A DNA stretch of 64,000 bases from Roseibium suaedae (GTDB lineage Bacteria > Pseudomonadota > Alphaproteobacteria > Rhizobiales > Stappiaceae): positions 1 through 64,000 of the forward strand of contig NZ_FRBW01000006.1 in the NCBI RefSeq assembly GCF_900142725.1, read 5' to 3'. Below, in pieces: positions 34,700 to 43,037 of this stretch (position 1 is its first letter; every line of letters starts with the position of its first letter). The translations under genes were made by a program, and so were the position numbers. The notes below the pieces were generated by a model that was not told the DNA's origin, made no database searches, and saw only the letters and a list, made by a program, of their open reading frames with translations.

Positions 34700-35529
34700 C
34701 CAAGCCCTCGACCCTGCGCCGCATCATGACCACCGACCTGCCGGTGCTGCTGATCGTGCTCTTCGCCATGGGCCCCTTTGCCTGGATCATTCTGACCTCG
34801 CTGACCCCGAGCCGGGTTCTGGATGCCACCGGTGTATCCCTCTCGCCCTCCGGCTGGAGCCTGGACAATTACGCCCGCCTGCTGCGCCAGACCTCGTTTC
34901 TCGGCAACATGCTGGACAGTCTGATCATCGCCGGGGGCACGGTGGTGCTGGGCCTGGTGGTCTCGGTCACGGCGGCCTATGCCTTCTCGCGGTTCCGCTT
35001 TGCCGGCCGCAAGCTGTTCATGCTGCAGTTCCTGCTGATCAACATGTTCCCGGTGGTGCTCCTGATCCTGCCCCTGTTCATGGTGATGCGGAAGGCCGGC
35101 ATTCTGGACACCCATTTCGGGCTGATCCTCGCCAATTCCACGGTCGCCATCCCCTTCGCGGTCTGGATGCTGACCAGCTACATCGGCGCCATCCCGAAGA
35201 GCCTGGACGAGGCGGCCATGATCGACGGCTGCTCCCGCCTGACGGCCCTGCGACGGGTGGTTCTGCCTCTCACCATGCCGGGCATCATCTCCACCGGCAT
35301 CTACATCTTCATCACGGCCTGGAACGAATATCTCTACGCCCTGACCCTGGGCGGACGGAACGTGCGCCCGGTGACCGTGGCGATCCAGACCCTCATCGGC
35401 GAGTACCAGATCGAATGGGGCCTGCTTGCCGCAGGCGCCGTCGTCGGGGCCATGCCCGCCACCCTGCTTTTCCTGATCGTTCAGCGCCGGCTGATCGGCG
35501 GCCTGACCCAGGGCGCCGTCAAGGGCTGA
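34696..35529 (+). CDS. Sugar ABC transporter permease (MalG/UgpE type)
   Basis: 277 aa from ATG 34696, overlapping the preceding stop. Six membrane segments and the EAA loop [28 protein letters not shown] mark the MalG/UgpE partner of the previous permease. The frame is open further upstream inside that permease, but without permease-like sequence. Confidence 0.9.
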   Translation: MTKPSTLRRIMTTDLPVLLIVLFAMGPFAWIILTSLTPSRVLDATGVSLSPSGWSLDNYARLLRQTSFLGNMLDSLIIAGGTVVLGLVVSVTAAYAFSRFRFAGRKLFMLQFLLINMFPVVLLILPLFMVMRKAGILDTHFGLILANSTVAIPFAVWMLTSYIGAIPKSLDEAAMIDGCSRLTALRRVVLPLTMPGIISTGIYIFITAWNEYLYALTLGGRNVRPVTVAIQTLIGEYQIEWGLLAAGAVVGAMPATLLFLIVQRRLIGGLTQGAVKG

Positions 35530-35566
35530 TGCGGACCGGCATTTCGAGAAGAAAGAAGGACCTGAA

Positions 35567-36448
35567 ATGAACCCCGTCGGGTTGATATCAATGCAATATG
35601 CAAGGCCGTTCACCGCCGAGCATTTCCCCCTGTTCAAGACCATGAAGGATCTTGGATACGACTTCGTCGAGCTGCTGGTTCCAGAACCCGGCGAGATCGA
35701 TGCGGCAGAGGCCCGCAAGGCACTGGACGACGCTGGTCTCGGCGTGGTGCTGGCCGCCCGGGTCAATCTGGAGCGCAACCTGTCCTCCGACGATCCGGCC
35801 TGCCACCGCAAGGGCATCGACTACCTGAAATATGCGGCCGACAGCGCCAAGGCCCTTGGCGCCACCATCGTCGGCGGCCCGCTGACCGGCAATCCGCTGG
35901 TCTTCGCGGGCCGGGCGCCCAAGCCGGTGGAAGAGGCCGAGCGCCTGGCCCGCAAGCAGCGCTGTGTCGATGGCCTGAAGGAAGCCGGCGACTATGCGGA
36001 AAAGCTCGGCATCCTGCTCGCGGTCGAGCCGCTCAACCGCTTTGAAAGCGACGTGCTCTGCACCACCCAGCAGGCCATGGAGCTGTTGGAAGCGGTCGAT
36101 CATCCCGCGGTGAAGCTGATGCTCGACACGTTCCACATGCATATGGAAGAGGCCAATCTGGCCGAGGCGATCCGGCTCGGCGGCAGGCATCTGGTGCATT
36201 TCCAGGCCAACGAGAACCACCGCGGCTTTCCCGGCACCGGCGCCACCGACTGGGTGGAAGTGTTCCGCGCCCTGCACGAGGTCGGCTACACCGGCCCGGT
36301 CTCGCTCGAACCCTTCCGCCGCAACGACGACCGCTTCGGCGTGCCCTTTGCCCAGTGGCGCGCCCCGCACGAGGACGAAAGCGCCCGGCTCAAGGCCAGC
36401 GCCGACTTCATCAAGTCTCACATCATGCTGACGGACTATCGCAGATGA
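35567..36448 (+). CDS. Sugar phosphate isomerase/epimerase family protein
   Basis: 293 aa TIM barrel of the xylose-isomerase-like/tagatose-3-epimerase superfamily. GILLAVEPLNRFESDVL, VKLMLDTFHMHMEE, HFQANENHRGFPGTG and GPVSLEPF supply the Glu/Asp/His/Glu metal ligands of this family. It is adjacent to the Gfo/Idh/MocA gene and downstream of the permeases, so it probably isomerises the imported sugar or its oxidised form (inference). It overlaps the next gene by ATGA. Confidence 0.87.
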   Translation: MNPVGLISMQYARPFTAEHFPLFKTMKDLGYDFVELLVPEPGEIDAAEARKALDDAGLGVVLAARVNLERNLSSDDPACHRKGIDYLKYAADSAKALGATIVGGPLTGNPLVFAGRAPKPVEEAERLARKQRCVDGLKEAGDYAEKLGILLAVEPLNRFESDVLCTTQQAMELLEAVDHPAVKLMLDTFHMHMEEANLAEAIRLGGRHLVHFQANENHRGFPGTGATDWVEVFRALHEVGYTGPVSLEPFRRNDDRFGVPFAQWRAPHEDESARLKASADFIKSHIMLTDYRR

Positions 36449-37440
36449 CCCTGAAAATCGGCTGGATCGGGTGCGGCGTTCACGCAACCCAGATGCTTCT
36501 TCCCCAACTGGTGCGCCACGATGTGGAACTGGTGGCGCTTTGTGATATCGACGCGGAGCGGCTGAAGACCGCCGGACGCCAGTTCGGCGTCCGCACCCTG
36601 ACCACCAGCGCCGAGGAGCTGATCGCGACGCCAGGCCTGGATGCGGTCGGCATGGCCGTCGGGCCGGACCAGCATCTGGCCTTCGGCAAGGCTGCCCTTG
36701 AACGTGGCCTGCCCGTCTTCATGGAAAAGCCGCCGTCGGGCAGTGCCGCCGGGGCGCGGGAATTGCTGGCCGCCTCGGAAAAGGCGAAGAAGCCGCTGCT
36801 GGTCGGCTTCATGAAGCGCTATTCGGCGGGCAACAAGATTGCCGCCAACATCCTGCGCTCCGGCCGTTTCGGCGATGTGCTGGGGCTGACCGGCTACTAC
36901 ATGACCGCGCCCGGCTATTTTGCCGGCAACGTCGACTATACCGGCTTCTTCCTGCACCACTGCGTCCACTACATGGACCTGGTGTCCTTCCTGGTCTCGC
37001 CGGTGACGAAGCTGACCGCCCGCAAGGTGGAAAAGGCGCCGGGCCGGGTGCTGTTCCACATCAACTTCGACTTTGAATGCGGCGCCATCGGCACCATCGC
37101 CATGGGCACGGTCCAGTCTCGCGGCGCTCCGGTGGAGCGGATCGAGGTGATGGGCGATCATCAGCGCATCGAGGTCGACAATGTCATCGAGGTCCGCTGG
37201 AACCGGAACCCGCCCTTCAAAGTGGACGATCCGAAGGCCATTCTGGCCGATGACGTGGACAGCCTGACCTGGAAGCCGAATTTCACGGCGGCGGCCAACG
37301 AGGACCCGAAGGGCTATCATTCGCTGCTGGCCGATGTGGTCCCCGCGCTTCAGGGCAAGGAAACCCCTGCCCCCACCATCGCTGACGGCGTCATCGCCAT
37401 GGACCGCCTGGAAACCCTCCGCCGCGAACTCGGCATCTGA
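36445..37440 (+). CDS. Gfo/Idh/MocA-family oxidoreductase
   Basis: 331 aa. N-terminal Rossmann fold IGWIGCGVHATQMLLPQL with DIDAERL, then VFMEKPPSG, the EKP motif with the catalytic Lys, followed by the C-terminal alpha/beta domain (FLHHCVHYMDLVSFL). Family members oxidise or reduce sugars and inositols with NAD(P). It closes the sugar operon and partners the epimerase-like gene. The start overlaps the upstream stop. Exact substrate unknown. Confidence 0.88.
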   Translation: MTLKIGWIGCGVHATQMLLPQLVRHDVELVALCDIDAERLKTAGRQFGVRTLTTSAEELIATPGLDAVGMAVGPDQHLAFGKAALERGLPVFMEKPPSGSAAGARELLAASEKAKKPLLVGFMKRYSAGNKIAANILRSGRFGDVLGLTGYYMTAPGYFAGNVDYTGFFLHHCVHYMDLVSFLVSPVTKLTARKVEKAPGRVLFHINFDFECGAIGTIAMGTVQSRGAPVERIEVMGDHQRIEVDNVIEVRWNRNPPFKVDDPKAILADDVDSLTWKPNFTAAANEDPKGYHSLLADVVPALQGKETPAPTIADGVIAMDRLETLRRELGI

Positions 37441-37444
37441 AAAC

Positions 37445-37484
37445 CCCTCCGCACCGCCGTCTCCAAAGTACAGCGGTGCGGGGG
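37445..37484. terminator. Hairpin between the convergent sugar and RtcR genes
   Basis: CCCCTCCGCACCGC pairs with GCGGTGCGGGGG across a 15-nt loop. It lies between two converging stop codons. No long T-tract follows on either strand, so its strength is uncertain. Confidence 0.6.
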
Positions 37485-37497
37485 ATGCGGCCTAGGA

Positions 37498-39117
37498 CTA
37501 TCGGCCTTCTAGCCTGTATCGCTGGTGGATGTCCTCGAACTTCAGGTCGAAGCGCGCAAGGTATTTGCTGAGCCGATCGGCATCGTTGCTGCTCTTCTTG
37601 TTGAGCCGGGACATGGCAAACAAGGCGCGCCCGGCGGAACTGGCGCTGGAATGCTCGCAGCAAACGTCCAGAACTGTTGTCAGCTGGGCCAGATCAAAGA
37701 GATCGAGAGAAGCTGCGGCCTCTTCTCCCAGAACCGCTCTGACGATCTGGGCGGGATCATTATCCGCCTGCGATCCCCAGGCGCGCTTCAGGCGGGAAAT
37801 CTCATCCGACACGACCTCGATGGTGATCCGGCCCTGAGGGGCAAGGGTCGCCATGCGGGTGACAGAGGCAGACAGGTCTCTGAAATTTGCAGACCAGATC
37901 GCGTCAGGAGCGACTGCAAACTTCAGGAACGTTTCTTTTGCCTCCTTGTTGAATGTGATGTTCTGGCCTTCCCGCTCCAGGAAGCGCTGGAGTTCGAAGT
38001 CCAGATTGGGGGCGATGTCTTCCCGTCTCTCCCGGAGCGCAGGCAACTCGAACGTCCAGAGGTTCAGGCGCGCAAAAAGATCCTCCCGGAACCGCCCGGC
38101 CTTCACCTCGTCCCGAAGGTCACGATTGGTGCCGGCCAGCAATTGGAAATCTGCGGACACCTCCTTGTCGGAGCCGACGGGGAGAAACCGCTTTTCCTCG
38201 ATGGCGCGCAGGCACATGGCTTGCTCGTCCAGTCCGAGCTCACCAATTTCATCGAGGAACAGGACGCCTTTATCCGCGGACTTGAGGAGACCGGCCCGTT
38301 CAACCGAGGCGCCGGTGAAGGCCCCGCGTGTATGACCGAACAGGGCGGACATTGCCTGATCGCCGCGCAGCGTTGCGCAGTTTACCTCGACAAACGGACC
38401 GCTCACCTTCCGCTGCGACTTTTTCAGCTCGTAGATCCGTTTTGCCAGCTGGGATTTTCCGGCACCTGTGGGGCCGGTCAGGAGAAGGGGGGCCGTCGAA
38501 CGCATCGCGACGCGCTCGATTTCATCGATCATGCGATTGAAGGTCGTGTTGCGGGTTGAAATTCCAGACTTGAGAAACGAAGTGGCCTCGGCGCGTTCTG
38601 AGGCAAAACGCGTGGCGATCTCATCATAGCGCGACAGGTCCAGATCGATGATCGTATGCGTGCCGGCATAGTCACTTTCCGGCTCCCTATCCCTTGGCGG
38701 GGAAAGCTGCAGCAAGCGGCCCGGGATGATCCGGGCCTCTGTCAGAAGAAACCAGCAGATCTGGGCGACATGCGTTCCGGTCGTGATGTTGACCAGATAT
38801 TCTTCTTCATCGGGATCAAAATCATAGGCCCGGGCAAAGTCCCGGAGCTTGGTGTAAACCTCTGAAAAATCCCAGGGATCAACGAGATTGAGGATGGTGC
38901 TCCGGACCTTCGTCGCCGGAGAGACGGTTTCTATATCCTTCGAAATGGTGGCCGCGAGGCGGTCGAACTGAATGCTATGGATGAGCTCAATGCGATCAAT
39001 GAACAGGCCAGCCTGCTGTCCGAGACTGACGTTGGGCCGCCACCGTTTCCACCGGTCACCCCTATGACCCATGTCGAGCTTTGTGCCGAGAATGCTGATC
39101 GCGACCCTGCGCTTCAT
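37498..39117 (-). CDS. rtcR: RtcR, sigma-54 activator of the RNA repair operon
   Basis: 539 aa. The N-terminal ~180 residues form the RtcR-type CARF domain (RVAISILGTKLD, YLVNITTGTHVAQICWFLLTEARIIPGRLLQLSPP), thought to sense RNA-derived ligands. The AAA+ domain has Walker A LTGPTGAGKS, the sigma-54 contact loop GAFTGAS, Walker B VLFLDEIGEL and the Arg-finger region GTNRDLRDEVKAGRFREDLFARLN. The C-terminal part is a helix-turn-helix-like region. It is divergent from a sigma-54 promoter at 39276 that precedes the Ro/Y-RNA/RtcB genes, matching the enterobacterial rtcR-rsr-yrl-rtcBA logic. Confidence 0.95.
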   Translation of the reverse strand: MKRRVAISILGTKLDMGHRGDRWKRWRPNVSLGQQAGLFIDRIELIHSIQFDRLAATISKDIETVSPATKVRSTILNLVDPWDFSEVYTKLRDFARAYDFDPDEEEYLVNITTGTHVAQICWFLLTEARIIPGRLLQLSPPRDREPESDYAGTHTIIDLDLSRYDEIATRFASERAEATSFLKSGISTRNTTFNRMIDEIERVAMRSTAPLLLTGPTGAGKSQLAKRIYELKKSQRKVSGPFVEVNCATLRGDQAMSALFGHTRGAFTGASVERAGLLKSADKGVLFLDEIGELGLDEQAMCLRAIEEKRFLPVGSDKEVSADFQLLAGTNRDLRDEVKAGRFREDLFARLNLWTFELPALRERREDIAPNLDFELQRFLEREGQNITFNKEAKETFLKFAVAPDAIWSANFRDLSASVTRMATLAPQGRITIEVVSDEISRLKRAWGSQADNDPAQIVRAVLGEEAAASLDLFDLAQLTTVLDVCCEHSSASSAGRALFAMSRLNKKSSNDADRLSKYLARFDLKFEDIHQRYRLEGR

Positions 39118-39275
39118 GACTTATCCAATCATATAAATCTTATACATTCTTATAATTATTTTCTCTGATTGTAAAGTCTCTCATCATGGCTCCAGAGTTG
39201 ATGGAAAAAATTTAAGTCAATTATATCAATGGATTAAAAGTTTCTTGAGAGGCATTTTCCCACTTCCAGTCAAAC

Positions 39276-39290
39276 TGGCACGATGCTTGA
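39276..39290 (+). promoter_or_regulatory. Sigma-54 (-24/-12) promoter for the Ro/Y-RNA/rtcB operon
   Basis: TGGCACGATGCTTGA matches the -24 TGGCACG and -12 TTG(C) consensus with the proper 4-nt gap. It is 37 bp before the TROVE start. AT-rich DNA at 39120-39240 is the likely RtcR binding and looping region. Confidence 0.88.
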
Positions 39291-39326
39291 AATAGATATG
39301 GCAAAACCAGCAAGTGAGGTGATGCC

Positions 39327-40880
39327 ATGGGGATCAAGGCGGTCTTCAAGACCTACTTCGGCAAGTTGCCGAAGGGCACGGATGACGTAAATCGGACTGG
39401 CGCTGCGGCTTACGCGCTCACTGCACGTGAAGCCCTGGCGCAATACGCGGTCACCGGCACGTTCAATGACACCTATTATGCAGGTGGCGGGGAGCAGCTG
39501 GAAGAGGTCATCAAGCGCGCCGCTGAAGTGGAACCGGAATTTCTCGCAAAGCTTGCGATCTATGCCGCTGAAAAGGGGCACATGAAAGACATGCCGGTCA
39601 TGTTGCTGGCCATCCTTTCCAGCCTGGAAAGCGATGCATTTTCACGTGCGTTTCCACGGGTCGTGAAAAGCGGCAAGATGATGCGTGGCTTTGTTCAAGT
39701 CATGCGGTCGGGCGTCACAGGCCGGAAGTCGCTCGGCACTCGGCCGAAGAAGATGGTGCAGGCCTGGCTTGAGAGCCGGACCGTTCCGCAGCTGCTGAAC
39801 GCGATGGTCGGCAATGACCCGTCGCTGCGGGATGTGATCCGCATGGTGCACCCGAAGCCGAAGGATGCGGCGAGGGCTGCCTTCTATGCCTGGGCACTTG
39901 GAAAGCCCTATGACGTTTCGGCGCTTCCCGAGGAAGTGGCAGCGTTCGAGGCCTTCAAGCGTGACACCAGCAGGCCTTTGCCCGGTGTTCCGTTCCAGAT
40001 GCTGACCTCACTGCAGATGACGGCTCAGCAATGGGCGGAGATTGCCCTCACGGGCTCCTGGCAGATGGTTCGTCAGAACCTCAACACATTTGCCCGCAAT
40101 GGCGTCTTCGAGATTGAAGGAATGACACAGAAACTGGCCCGCCGGATCGCGGATCCCGAGGAAATACGCAGGTCCAGAGTGCTTCCCTACCAGCTGATGG
40201 TTGCCTGGGAAAACACCTCGGAACTGGTGCCGCAGGAGATCGGCGACGCCTTGCAGCAGGCCATGGAGATAGCGGTCGCCAGCGTGCCCCAGTTCGAAGG
40301 CAATGTTGTCGTGTGCCCGGATGTCTCGGGCTCGATGAGCTCGCCAGTCACGGGCTTCCTCGGCACGGCGACTTCGAAGGTCCGCTGTGTCGAGATCGCG
40401 GCCCTGGTCTCGGCGGCCTTCTTGCGCCGGAACCGTTCGACGCGTGTTCTGCCGTTCGAGGTCGAGGTTGTTCCGGTGTCTTTGGACCCGAGCGAAAGCA
40501 TCATGGCCAATGCCGCCAAGCTGGCGGCCGTGTGTGGCGGCGGAACCAACTGCTCCGCTCCCCTGCGGCAGCTGGCGGATGAAAAGGCCCGCGTCGACCT
40601 GGTGGTCATGGTGTCGGACAACCAGTCCTGGGTAGATGCCGGCCAAAAGGGAAGCGTGTCAGCGGTCATGGCTGAATGGAGCAGGATCAAGAGACATAAC
40701 CCCTCAGCGCGGTTGGTCTGTCTCGACATCCAGCCCTACGCGACCACGTCGGCAAGAGGAGAAAGCGTTTTGAATGTAGGAGGTTTTTCGGACTCGGTCT
40801 TTGAGATGATCGCTCTTTTTGCAAGTGGCCGGTCGAACCCGGACGCGTGGGTGCAAAGGATCGAGTCAATAGAACTGTGA
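39327..40880 (+). CDS. rsr: TROVE-domain Ro60 orthologue (Rsr)
   Basis: 517 aa. The N-terminal ~350 residues are the HEAT-like TROVE ring (GAAAYALTAREALAQYAVTGTFNDTYYAG, FLAKLAIYAAEKGHMKDMPVMLLAIL, LPYQLMVAW) and the C-terminal ~170 form a von Willebrand A domain with the MIDAS VVCPDVSGSMSS. Ro proteins bind Y RNAs on the outside of the ring and misfolded RNA ends in the hole, and in bacteria they cooperate with PNPase. Three Y-RNA-like units follow directly. GAGGTGAT precedes the start. Confidence 0.93.
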   Translation: MGIKAVFKTYFGKLPKGTDDVNRTGAAAYALTAREALAQYAVTGTFNDTYYAGGGEQLEEVIKRAAEVEPEFLAKLAIYAAEKGHMKDMPVMLLAILSSLESDAFSRAFPRVVKSGKMMRGFVQVMRSGVTGRKSLGTRPKKMVQAWLESRTVPQLLNAMVGNDPSLRDVIRMVHPKPKDAARAAFYAWALGKPYDVSALPEEVAAFEAFKRDTSRPLPGVPFQMLTSLQMTAQQWAEIALTGSWQMVRQNLNTFARNGVFEIEGMTQKLARRIADPEEIRRSRVLPYQLMVAWENTSELVPQEIGDALQQAMEIAVASVPQFEGNVVVCPDVSGSMSSPVTGFLGTATSKVRCVEIAALVSAAFLRRNRSTRVLPFEVEVVPVSLDPSESIMANAAKLAAVCGGGTNCSAPLRQLADEKARVDLVVMVSDNQSWVDAGQKGSVSAVMAEWSRIKRHNPSARLVCLDIQPYATTSARGESVLNVGGFSDSVFEMIALFASGRSNPDAWVQRIESIEL

Positions 40881-40915
40881 TATCTGCTGCGTCACGATCT
40901 GTGGCGCTGCAAATA

Positions 40916-41046
40916 CATGACGAATGCCGGGCGGAACTACAGATTCTACATCTCCAGGTCGCAGGTTCAAATCCTGCCGGAGCGGACCTTTGCCGCTTCG
41001 TAGCTCAGCGGATAGAGCGGGTGTTCCCCCAAGCCTAGTCGTCATG
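40916..41046 (+). ncRNA. Y-RNA-like gene 1 with permuted tRNA-like module
   Basis: Ends pair: CATGACGA (40916-40923) with TCGTCATG (41039-41046), extended by GGGCGGAAC with GTTCCCCC. The 5' strand carries GACGAATG, fitting the Ro-binding motif GNCGAAN(0-1)G that I recall for bacterial Y RNAs. Inside lie a T-arm (GCAGG-TTCAAAT-CCTGC, 40961-40977), an acceptor-like stem GGAGCGG/CCGCTTC closed by a 7-nt loop (40979-40999), then a D-arm GCTC-AGCGGATA-GAGC (41003-41018). The order T-arm, acceptor, D-arm is a circular permutation of a tRNA, with the Ro-binding stem where the anticodon arm would be. It is probably transcribed with rsr. Confidence 0.85.
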
Positions 41047-41062
41047 ACGAATTTGAAACAGC

Positions 41063-41189
41063 TCCTGATGAATGCAGGCAGGACTACAGGTAGAGCGCCC
41101 CGTCTGACGGGGAGGTGGATGTTCGAGCCATCCCGGGATCTGAAAGGAGACCGAAGCTCAATTTGTCCTGCCACCAATAGTCATCAGGA
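41063..41189 (+). ncRNA. Y-RNA-like gene 2, tRNA-like module with anticodon-arm-like stem
   Basis: Ends pair perfectly: TCCTGATGA (41063-41071) with TCATCAGGA (41181-41189), and GGCAGGAC with GTCCTGCC. The 5' strand, GATGAATGCAGG then CTACAG, aligns with unit 1. Inside: GGTAGAGC, a stem CCCCGT-CTG-ACGGGG, the T-arm GGATG-TTCGAGC-CATCC (41117-41133), an acceptor-like pairing, and GAAGCTCAATTTG at the 3' side whose GCTC (41156-41159) can pair with GAGC (41093-41096). This looks like a tRNA opened in its D-loop. The Ro motif has T in place of the central C. Confidence 0.8.
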
Positions 41190-41326
41190 TCGGGTACGGC
41201 GAATGCCGAACGGAAATACAGCCTCACCAAGGGTTGGTCAGATGGGTTCGACTCCCATCCTTGGCGGCGCTCTCTGGCATGGGCGGGGCCACCCGATTTC
41301 GTTCTCCCTCGTCGCCGTACCCCGAT
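41189..41326 (+). ncRNA. Y-RNA-like gene 3 with tRNA-like T-arm
   Basis: ATCGGG-TACGGCGA at the 5' end pairs with TCGCCGTACCCCGAT (41312-41326) with one bulge, about 14 bp. GGCGAATG fits the Ro-binding motif and is followed by CCGAACGGAAATACAG, aligning with units 1 and 2. The inner module has CCAAGG/CCTTGG flanking a T-arm ATGGG-TTCGACT-CCCAT (41242-41258). The D-arm counterpart is degenerate. The 5' end abuts unit 2, so processing rather than separate promoters is likely. About 85 bp of spacer with the rtcB ribosome site AGGAAG follow. Confidence 0.8.
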
Positions 41327-41411
41327 TTCATGAACACACCTATGCCTGGGCGACTCCACCGCCCGAGGAAAACCCGGAACAAGGGGAAGGACTGCAGTAG
41401 CAGGAAGTAGC

Positions 41412-42830
41412 ATGAGCAATATCGTAAGTGGACAGGATCTGATCGACGCAGGCATGACGCAGGGCAAATGGTTTGCCCCGGCTCTCGAGGCTGCAAATGA
41501 AGTGTTGGGCGAAGGTGGCTCCATGGAAGCGGCGCTGAAGGCCGCCCTGACCCATCAGCCGGCCCCCACGGTCCCTTTGCGCGGCGAAGGTGACATTGGT
41601 ATCTACTCGAACATTCTGGCGGAAAACGCCTTCGAGCAGGAAAATGTCGAGAAGGTTCATGCCTCGATGCGGGCGGTGGTCCGTACACCCGTCGTCAGGG
41701 CAGCCGCGATCATGCCCGATGCCTGCCCTGCCGGCCCGATCGGGACGATCCCCGTCGGCGGCGTGGTGGCTTCCGAGGCCATTCACCCGGGGATGCATTC
41801 TTCCGATATCTGTTGCTCGATGGCGATTTCCGTTTTCCCGTCCGTCAGCCCGAAGGCGCTCCTCGATGCAGTGCATTCGGTGACCCATTTCGGACCGGGC
41901 GGACGCGCTGCCGGACAGCAGCTGACGCCTTCCGAGGCAACCCTGAAGGCCTTCCAGGAAAATGCCTACCTGTCAGGCGCGGCCTTGACTGTTGGCGTCG
42001 AGCAGTTCGCAACCCAGGGCGATGGCAATCATTTCGCCTTCGTGGGAACAATGAAATCCACTGGCGAAACGGCTCTGGTCACCCACCACGGATCCCGCGC
42101 GCCCGGAGCACGTCTCTATGAGCGCGGGATGAAGGTCGCCAACAAGTTCCGCGAGGTTCTTTCTCCTGAGACCTATCCGGAGAATGCCTGGATTCCGGCC
42201 GATACGGAGGAAGGTGATCTCTACTGGTCTGCCCTTCAGACGATCCGTCAATGGACGAAGGAAAACCACTTCGCCATTCACGACATGGCTGCAGAAAAGC
42301 TGTCAGCGAAGGTTTCCGACCGCTTCTGGAACGAACATAACTTCGTTTTCCGGAAGTCTGACGGTCTCTTTTATCATGGCAAGGGAGCCACACCGGCATT
42401 CAACGGCTGGGCGGAGGACGCAACCGATCTGACGCTTATCCCGATGAACATGGGCGAGCCGATCCTGATCACGTGCGGTTCGAATGCGGATCACGGGCTT
42501 GGATTTGCGCCGCATGGCGCCGGCCGCAACATGTCACGAACGGCTCACATGCGGGGTCTTGCGGAAGAGTATGGTGCAGATGGTCGTGGCCTTAGCCCCA
42601 ACAACATTGCCGAGATCCTGGCCAAGGAAACCAACGGCCTGGATGTCCGCTTCTACTCCGGCCATGCGGACGTTTCCGAACTGCCGAGTGCCTATAAGTC
42701 AGCCGCAAGCGTTCGCTCGCAAATCGGCCATTACGGGTTGGCAGATGTGGTTGATGAGGTGCTGCCGTTCGGAAGCATCATGGCGGGAGACTGGAAACGG
42801 GGCGCTCCCTGGCGGAAGAAGCGCCGCTAA
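41412..42830 (+). CDS. rtcB: RNA-splicing ligase RtcB
   Basis: 472 aa GTP-dependent ligase that joins 2',3'-cyclic phosphate or 3'-phosphate ends to 5'-OH ends. Metal and guanylate site motifs are visible: GDGNHFAF, VTHHGSRAPG and the guanylylated His in FAPHGAGRNMSR. The first metal loop reads SSDICCSM where typical RtcB has DIGCGM, so the Cys is kept but both Gly are replaced; this marks a divergent RtcB subgroup. It is downstream of rsr and the Y-RNA-like units under the sigma-54 promoter. No rtcA follows. Confidence 0.93.
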   Translation: MSNIVSGQDLIDAGMTQGKWFAPALEAANEVLGEGGSMEAALKAALTHQPAPTVPLRGEGDIGIYSNILAENAFEQENVEKVHASMRAVVRTPVVRAAAIMPDACPAGPIGTIPVGGVVASEAIHPGMHSSDICCSMAISVFPSVSPKALLDAVHSVTHFGPGGRAAGQQLTPSEATLKAFQENAYLSGAALTVGVEQFATQGDGNHFAFVGTMKSTGETALVTHHGSRAPGARLYERGMKVANKFREVLSPETYPENAWIPADTEEGDLYWSALQTIRQWTKENHFAIHDMAAEKLSAKVSDRFWNEHNFVFRKSDGLFYHGKGATPAFNGWAEDATDLTLIPMNMGEPILITCGSNADHGLGFAPHGAGRNMSRTAHMRGLAEEYGADGRGLSPNNIAEILAKETNGLDVRFYSGHADVSELPSAYKSAASVRSQIGHYGLADVVDEVLPFGSIMAGDWKRGAPWRKKRR

Positions 42831-42889
42831 GCCATCCAGCGGTGTCCCGTTGAGGTCTTGAAGACCTACATCGGGAACCGAAAGAAACT

Positions 42890-42937
42890 CCCTTGCCGCA
42901 GCGCTGGTCAACTGGCGCAGCGGCAAGGGAACTTTTT
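42890..42937. terminator. Strong terminator after rtcB
   Basis: CCCTTGCCGC-AGCGC pairs with GCGC-A-GCGGCAAGGG around a short loop and is followed by AACTTTTT. It ends the RNA-repair operon; on the other strand it lies beyond the Liv operon. Confidence 0.88.
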
Positions 42938-42972
42938 AAAGAAACACCGCACCCGCCACAGGCCCGGCCTGC

Positions 42973-43011
42973 CCCCCCTCCCTTGAGGGAGAGGGTTGGG
43001 GTGAGGGAGAA
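42973..43011. repeat. Dispersed CCCTCCCTTGAGGGAGAGGG-type repeat
   Basis: CTCCCTTGAGGGAG is a perfect palindrome, followed by AGGGTTGGGGTGAGGGAG. This unit is widely scattered in proteobacterial intergenic DNA. It sits between the rtcB terminator and the 3' end of the Liv operon. Confidence 0.7.
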
Positions 43012-43037
43012 GACTTGGGCGAGGTTCCCCCCTGCCC

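Noticed and set aside
40961..41258. Three genuine tRNA genes
   Set aside because: T-arms are perfect, but none has a complete 5'-to-3' cloverleaf with a 7-bp terminal acceptor stem and usable anticodon; the order of arms is permuted and the outer ends pair as Y RNAs do.
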